Part shown: positions 7,267-10,671 of the stretch, one piece after another | How positions within the stretch are numbered: the stretch's first letter is position 1 | Layout: every line of letters starts with the position of its first letter | Origin: Alphaproteobacteria bacterium | GTDB lineage: Bacteria; Pseudomonadota; Alphaproteobacteria; Puniceispirillales; Puniceispirillaceae | NCBI GenBank assembly: GCA_011522945.1 | Contig: WTHY01000166.1 | Span: forward strand, 1 to 10,671 | Length of the DNA: 10,671 bases | Reading direction: 5' to 3' | The notes under the pieces: generated by a model | The model's input: the letters and a program-made list of their open reading frames with translations, nothing else | Databases searched by the model: none | What the model was told of the DNA's origin: nothing | Position numbers and translations under genes: made by a program

Positions 7267-7288
7267 TCTAGGAAAATGTGTTTCTAGA
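7267..7288. repeat. Imperfect dyad in the 119-bp gap before the FAH gene
   Basis: TCTAGGAA (7267-7274) and TTTCTAGA (7281-7288) pair over 8 positions, one of them G-T, around a 6-base centre. The gap also contains TAGAAT at 7285-7290, which looks like a -10 box but lacks a -35. The dyad could be an operator or processing hairpin splitting the run into two expression units; it has no terminator-like T tract. Confidence 0.25.
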
Positions 7289-7325
7289 ATAGCTATGCTC
7301 AAGACATTTATAAGGAATTTAAAAT

Positions 7326-8177
7326 ATGAAACTGGTTCGTTATGGCGAGATTGGTGCTGAAAAGCCTGGAATGATAGATGCAGACGGAAATATCCGTGAT
7401 TTGTCCGCCCATATTGATGATGTAAATGGCGCTACATTGGCGCCAGCTTCATTAGACAAATTACGAGCCCTAGATAGCCAAACCCTGCCGCTTGTAGAGG
7501 GACAACCTCGTTTTGGCGCCTGTGTTGGGAATGTTGGAAAATTCATGTGTATCGGTTTGAATTATTCAGATCATGCCGCTGAAACAGGTGCCCCTATTCC
7601 GAAGCATCCTATCTTATTTATGAAAGCAACATCTGCGATAGCTGGGCCAAATGACACAGTCATGTTGCCACGTGCCTCGACCCACACAGATTGGGAAGTT
7701 GAGCTTGGTTTTGTTATTGGCAAGCCATGTAAATATGTGTCTGAATCAGATGCACTTGATTATGTGGCAGGCTATTTCATCTCCAATGATGTGTCTGAGC
7801 GTGAATATCAGACAAAACTCACAGGCCAATGGACCAAAGGCAAATCATGTGACACCTTTGGCCCTATTGGCCCATGGCTTGTTACAGCGGATGAAATTGA
7901 TGACCCACAAAATCTAAATATGCATTTGGATGTGAATGGTCAGCGCATGCAAACTGGCAATACATCAACAATGATTTTCACAATTGCCCAAATTATCTCG
8001 CATCTATCACAACTTATGACACTTCATCCTGGTGATGTGGTCTCGACAGGCACACCACCAGGTGTCGGTATGGGTATGAAGCCTGAGCCGGTCTATCTAA
8101 AAGAAGGCGATGTGATGGAGCTATCAATTGAAGGGCTTGGCGCTCAGCGTCAAAATGTAGGACGTGATCCTGCCTAA
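7326..8177 (+). CDS. Fumarylacetoacetate hydrolase family protein, 2,4-diketo-3-deoxy-L-fuconate/rhamnonate hydrolase-like
   Basis: The 283-residue protein has the FAH fold markers: FMCIGLNYSDHAAE (73-86), the metal ligands E124 and E126 in DWEVELGFVIG with D155 in NDVSER, KGKSCDTFGPIGPW (171-184), and STGTPPGVG (240-248). Proteins of this branch are often labelled ureidoglycolate lyase or 2-hydroxyhepta-2,4-diene-1,7-dioate isomerase. Characterised members with this architecture include the 2,4-diketo-3-deoxy-L-fuconate and -rhamnonate hydrolases, which cut the diketo acid into pyruvate and lactate. The fuconate-type SDR two genes upstream supports that role. It is too short for XylX-type 2-keto-3-deoxyxylonate dehydratase (about 390 residues), as far as I recall. 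AAGGA lies 9 bases before the ATG. Family is certain; reaction is inferred from context. Confidence 0.9.
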   Translation: MKLVRYGEIGAEKPGMIDADGNIRDLSAHIDDVNGATLAPASLDKLRALDSQTLPLVEGQPRFGACVGNVGKFMCIGLNYSDHAAETGAPIPKHPILFMKATSAIAGPNDTVMLPRASTHTDWEVELGFVIGKPCKYVSESDALDYVAGYFISNDVSEREYQTKLTGQWTKGKSCDTFGPIGPWLVTADEIDDPQNLNMHLDVNGQRMQTGNTSTMIFTIAQIISHLSQLMTLHPGDVVSTGTPPGVGMGMKPEPVYLKEGDVMELSIEGLGAQRQNVGRDPA

Positions 8178-8197
8178 CTACATCAGAGGCTGAATAG

Positions 8198-9085
8198 ATG
8201 TCAGATGGAATGAGGATAGCGTTTCTTGGTATTGGGCTCATGGGTGGCCCGATGGCCAGAAACCTATTGGCGGCTGGATTTCAGCTTTGTGCTTGGAACA
8301 GAACTGCAGAAAAAGCTGAGGCCCTAAGCGCAGTTGGCGCCGCTATTGCACAGACGCCTGCTGAGGCAATTGCAGGCGCAGATATCATCATTACGATGGT
8401 AGCTGACGGAAAAACTGTAGCTGATATCTTATTTGCGCCAGACACCCTTAATAGGTTCAAGACTGGCAGTCTAGTGATTGACATGAGCTCAATCAAGCCA
8501 GCTGAAGCTCGCGCCCACAAAAACAGATTAGCAGAATTGGGTGTCGGGCATCTGGACGCACCAGTCTCTGGTGGTACAAAAGGGGCAGAAGCAGCATCGC
8601 TAGCTATCATGGCTGGCGGCGAAGCGTCCTTATTTGAAAGAGCTAAACCTGTATTTGAAGCCATGGGACGACCTGTACATGTAGGCCCTGATGGCACTGG
8701 CCAGCTTTGCAAGCTTGCCAATCAAGCGATAGTTGCAGCTACTATCGGCATTGTGGCTGAAGCCACCTTACTGGCTGAAAAAGGCGGTGCTGACCCTGCA
8801 GCTTTGCGGGCAGCCTTAAAAGGTGGTTTTGCTGATTCGACCATTCTGCAGCAACATGGCCAGAGAATGAGTGAGCAGAATTTTGTCCCGGGTGGACCCT
8901 CGAAATTCCAGCTAAAAGACCTCAACAATACGCTTGAAGCTGCCAGCCTTGCTGGTGTGCACCTCCCAATGACTTTAGATATGCGAAATAGATTTCAGCA
9001 TCTTGTGGATGATATGGATGGTGGTGATCTAGACCATTCTGCTCTATATCTTGAGTTGCTCGCTCATAATGACAGCAAGGCATAG
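8198..9085 (+). CDS. NAD(P)-dependent beta-hydroxyacid dehydrogenase (3-hydroxyisobutyrate dehydrogenase / GarR-like)
   Basis: The 295-residue protein has the beta-hydroxyacid dehydrogenase layout. A Rossmann domain opens with FLGIGLMGGPMARNL (9-23), the substrate loop is DAPVSGGTKGA (120-130, S124), and GTGQLCKLANQ (166-176) carries the catalytic lysine K172, followed by a helical C-terminal domain. WNRT at 33-36 puts an arginine after the second strand, which usually means NADP(H) preference. Relatives oxidise 3-hydroxyisobutyrate or interconvert tartronate semialdehyde and glycerate (GarR, in galactarate/glucarate breakdown). The latter would suit a sugar-acid cluster, but no tartronate-semialdehyde-forming aldolase is visible, so the substrate is open. 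AGAGG precedes ATG 8198 by 8 bases; an in-frame ATG at 8210 would begin at the usual MRIAFLG. Its stop codon is 2 bases from dgoK, which implies co-transcription and probable coupling. Confidence 0.88.
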   Translation: MSDGMRIAFLGIGLMGGPMARNLLAAGFQLCAWNRTAEKAEALSAVGAAIAQTPAEAIAGADIIITMVADGKTVADILFAPDTLNRFKTGSLVIDMSSIKPAEARAHKNRLAELGVGHLDAPVSGGTKGAEAASLAIMAGGEASLFERAKPVFEAMGRPVHVGPDGTGQLCKLANQAIVAATIGIVAEATLLAEKGGADPAALRAALKGGFADSTILQQHGQRMSEQNFVPGGPSKFQLKDLNNTLEAASLAGVHLPMTLDMRNRFQHLVDDMDGGDLDHSALYLELLAHNDSKA

Positions 9086-9087
9086 GG

Positions 9088-9987
9088 ATGACAGATATCC
9101 ATGCAATTTTAGTTGATTGGGGCACAAGCAATTTGCGCTTATGGGCTGTTTCCGCTACCGGAGCAGTTCTATCGGAACGCCGATCTGACAAGGGCATGTC
9201 AAAACTGACCCCAGATGCATTCGCGCCTGTTTTAAACACCCTCATAACTGAGATCGGAGCACCAGAGGCTACACCGGTGCTTATGTGTGGGATGGTTGGC
9301 GCAGCACAGGGTTGGCAAGAAGCTCCCTATCTATCTGCACCAACAAAACTCGATAGCCTGTCAGAAGCTGTCATTCCTGTGTTAGGCCAAAACAGAGATA
9401 TTCGTATCATACCTGGCATTGCCCAGAAAACAGATATTGCCCCAGATGTCATGCGCGGTGAAGAAACGCTGCTATTAGGGTTAAACCAAGCAGATGGACA
9501 GATTGTCATGCCTGGTACACATTCAAAATGGGTACAGATGCAGGCTGGCAGCCTCGCACAATTTCAGACCGTAATGACAGGTGAGCTATTTCATCTGATT
9601 GAGACACAATCTATCCTAAGCAAAACACTTGCAAACACCGACTGGGATGATGCTGATTTTATTACAGCAGCGCAAAATGCCTATCAGAACCCTGGCAACA
9701 TTTTGACAAATTTATTTAGCTTGAGAGCAGCTCCACTTCTTTTTGGAGAGACTGCTCTTAAAGGTGGCAGAGCCAAATTATCTGGATGGCTCATTGGCGC
9801 GGAAATTGCATCCTGCTACAAGCCTAAAAATGGCGCAATAACCCTGCTGTCAGATGGCAACCTAGCAGCATTGTATGACGCTGCTTTTACAGCACTCAAC
9901 ATACCCTTCACGCGCACAGATGCAAGCCAAGCTGCTCAGCGGGGGTTGATTCAAATTGCCAGCGATATTTGGCCAAGCCACCAATAA
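9088..9987 (+). CDS. dgoK: 2-dehydro-3-deoxygalactonokinase
   Basis: The 299-residue protein matches DgoK (E. coli about 292 residues). The phosphate-1 motif of the kinase fold is in VDWGTSNLRLW (9-19). Further family blocks are SDKGMSKL, LMCGMVGAAQGW (65-76), IIPGIAQ, DVMRGEETLLLG (120-131), MPGTHSKWV (141-149) and GWLIGAEI. It phosphorylates 2-keto-3-deoxygalactonate with ATP, giving the 6-phosphate that DgoA cleaves next. Its start lies 2 bases after the stop of the dehydrogenase gene, with AAGG 7 bases upstream inside that gene's end, so translation is probably coupled. It is a separate gene, not fused to dgoA. The assignment is strong because the aldolase is its direct neighbour; activity on 2-keto-3-deoxygluconate as well is possible. 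Confidence 0.93.
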   Translation: MTDIHAILVDWGTSNLRLWAVSATGAVLSERRSDKGMSKLTPDAFAPVLNTLITEIGAPEATPVLMCGMVGAAQGWQEAPYLSAPTKLDSLSEAVIPVLGQNRDIRIIPGIAQKTDIAPDVMRGEETLLLGLNQADGQIVMPGTHSKWVQMQAGSLAQFQTVMTGELFHLIETQSILSKTLANTDWDDADFITAAQNAYQNPGNILTNLFSLRAAPLLFGETALKGGRAKLSGWLIGAEIASCYKPKNGAITLLSDGNLAALYDAAFTALNIPFTRTDASQAAQRGLIQIASDIWPSHQ

Positions 9988-10033
9988 CATGAATATCAGT
10001 ATGAGACATATTTAGGAAATGGAGCCAAGGCAC

Positions 10034-10663
10034 ATGCAATATCAGGATACAGATAAGCAGCTTGTGGCGATTTTGCGTGGTATTACCCCTGCCGAGATTG
10101 TGCCTATGACAGAGATGCTCATTCAGGCGGGGTTTTGCGCTATAGAGGTGCCTTTAAATTCGCCTGACCCTTTCACCTCTATTGAGCATGCAGCAAATTG
10201 TGCAAAGACACATTTAGGAGAGTCAGCCCTAATAGGCGCTGGTACTGTCCTGTCAGTTGACGAGGTAGATAAAGTAAAAGACTGTGGCGGCAATCTCATC
10301 GTCTCACCAAATATGGATGAAGCTGTCATTAAACGTGCGCGCGCTCTAGATATGACAGTGCTACCAGGCGTCATGACACCAACAGAAGCTTTCTCTGCTC
10401 TAAAGGCAGGGGCTTCTGGTCTGAAATTTTTTCCTGCCAGCTTGTTGGGTCCATCTGGGATATCTGCTGTGAAGGCCGTCCTGCCAAAAGATGTACAGCT
10501 TTATGCAGTTGGCGGCGTTGGACCAGAAGATTTTGCCGCCTATAAAAAGGCCGGCATTTACGGTTTTGGCTTGGGCTCAAGCCTATATAAAGCAGGCAGG
10601 TCAGTTGCAGAGACAAAGCATGCTGCTGACGCGTCTATCAAAGCACTGGTAGACTGTCTTTAG
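10034..10663 (+). CDS. dgoA: 2-dehydro-3-deoxy-6-phosphogalactonate aldolase
   Basis: The 209-residue class I aldolase of the KDPG/KDPGal family has VAILRG (11-16), GAGTVL (68-73) and the Schiff-base lysine K131 in GLKFFPAS. E38 in IEVPLNSP is the general acid-base residue. NSP after EVPL and SPN in IVSPNMD are typical of KDPGal aldolase, whereas KDPG aldolase has EVTLRT and VSPG, so DgoA is favoured over Eda. It splits 2-keto-3-deoxy-6-phosphogalactonate into pyruvate and glyceraldehyde 3-phosphate in the cytosol. I chose ATG 10034, preceded by GGAG (9 bases) and AAGG (3 bases); the in-frame ATG at 10019 has AGGA only one base away and would add MEPRH. It follows dgoK by 46 bases and ends 8 bases before the window edge. 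Confidence 0.93.
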   Translation: MQYQDTDKQLVAILRGITPAEIVPMTEMLIQAGFCAIEVPLNSPDPFTSIEHAANCAKTHLGESALIGAGTVLSVDEVDKVKDCGGNLIVSPNMDEAVIKRARALDMTVLPGVMTPTEAFSALKAGASGLKFFPASLLGPSGISAVKAVLPKDVQLYAVGGVGPEDFAAYKKAGIYGFGLGSSLYKAGRSVAETKHAADASIKALVDCL

Positions 10664-10671
10664 AGCTGGTC

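Noticed and set aside
5401..8177. A Weimberg D-xylose pathway (XylD plus XylX)
   Set aside because: The FAH-family protein is about 100 residues shorter than XylX and has the hydrolase-type architecture, and no ketoglutarate semialdehyde dehydrogenase is present.
8281..8721. A 146-codon minus-strand open frame opposite the beta-hydroxyacid dehydrogenase
   Set aside because: It lies wholly antisense to a gene with clear family motifs, has no recognisable domain, and has the look of a mirror frame of an alanine-rich protein.
10034..10663. Eda-type 2-keto-3-deoxy-6-phosphogluconate aldolase
   Set aside because: EVPLNSP and VSPN match the galactonate aldolase, not the EVTLRT and VSPG of Eda, and dgoK is the direct neighbour.
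1..10671. CRISPR arrays, tRNA or rRNA genes, insertion sequences, prophage or defence genes
   Set aside because: No regularly spaced direct repeats, tRNA-like folds, transposase or integrase motifs, or defence-protein domains were seen; nearly all the sequence is accounted for by metabolic genes.

Overview
The window is a block of sugar-acid catabolism genes from a bacterium. The proteins resemble alphaproteobacterial homologues: the IlvD/Edd dehydratase is close, as I recall it, to Caulobacter XylD, even sharing a similar C-terminal tail. Base composition looks moderate, somewhat under 50% G+C by eye. A marine alphaproteobacterium that degrades algal or plant sugars would fit, but the taxon is inference. 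I see no RNA genes, insertion sequences, CRISPR arrays or attachment sites.

Layout. On the minus strand, reading right to left from about 3000, a PhyH-family 2-oxoglutarate oxygenase (2005-2958) is followed by an altronate/galactarate-type dehydratase, UxaA (425-1936). An 11-bp hairpin follows (394-419), then the N-terminal third of a second PhyH-family oxygenase that runs off the left edge (1-368). On the plus strand, diverging from the same 131-bp gap, lies an enolase-superfamily sugar-acid dehydratase (3090-4244). After a 341-bp non-coding stretch comes a run of six plus-strand genes: an SDR like 2-keto-3-deoxy-L-fuconate dehydrogenase (4586-5326), an IlvD/Edd aldonate dehydratase (5401-7206), a fumarylacetoacetate-hydrolase-family enzyme (7326-8177), a beta-hydroxyacid dehydrogenase (8198-9085), 2-dehydro-3-deoxygalactonokinase DgoK (9088-9987) and 2-dehydro-3-deoxy-6-phosphogalactonate aldolase DgoA (10034-10663).

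How they work together. Three unrelated dehydratase folds (UxaA, enolase superfamily, IlvD/Edd) can each convert an aldonic or aldaric acid to a 2-keto-3-deoxy acid. Two exits from that level are present. In the phosphorylative exit, DgoK then DgoA give pyruvate and glyceraldehyde 3-phosphate, as in the De Ley-Doudoroff galactose route. In the non-phosphorylative exit, the SDR oxidises the 2-keto-3-deoxy acid and the FAH-family hydrolase cleaves the diketo acid, as in the L-fucose/L-rhamnose route that yields pyruvate plus lactate. The window therefore probably serves D-galactonate-like and L-fuconate-like acids in parallel. The two oxygenases beside uxaA have no assigned place in either route and are the least explained part. 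No aldose dehydrogenase, lactonase, transporter or regulator is visible, so the locus very likely extends beyond both edges.
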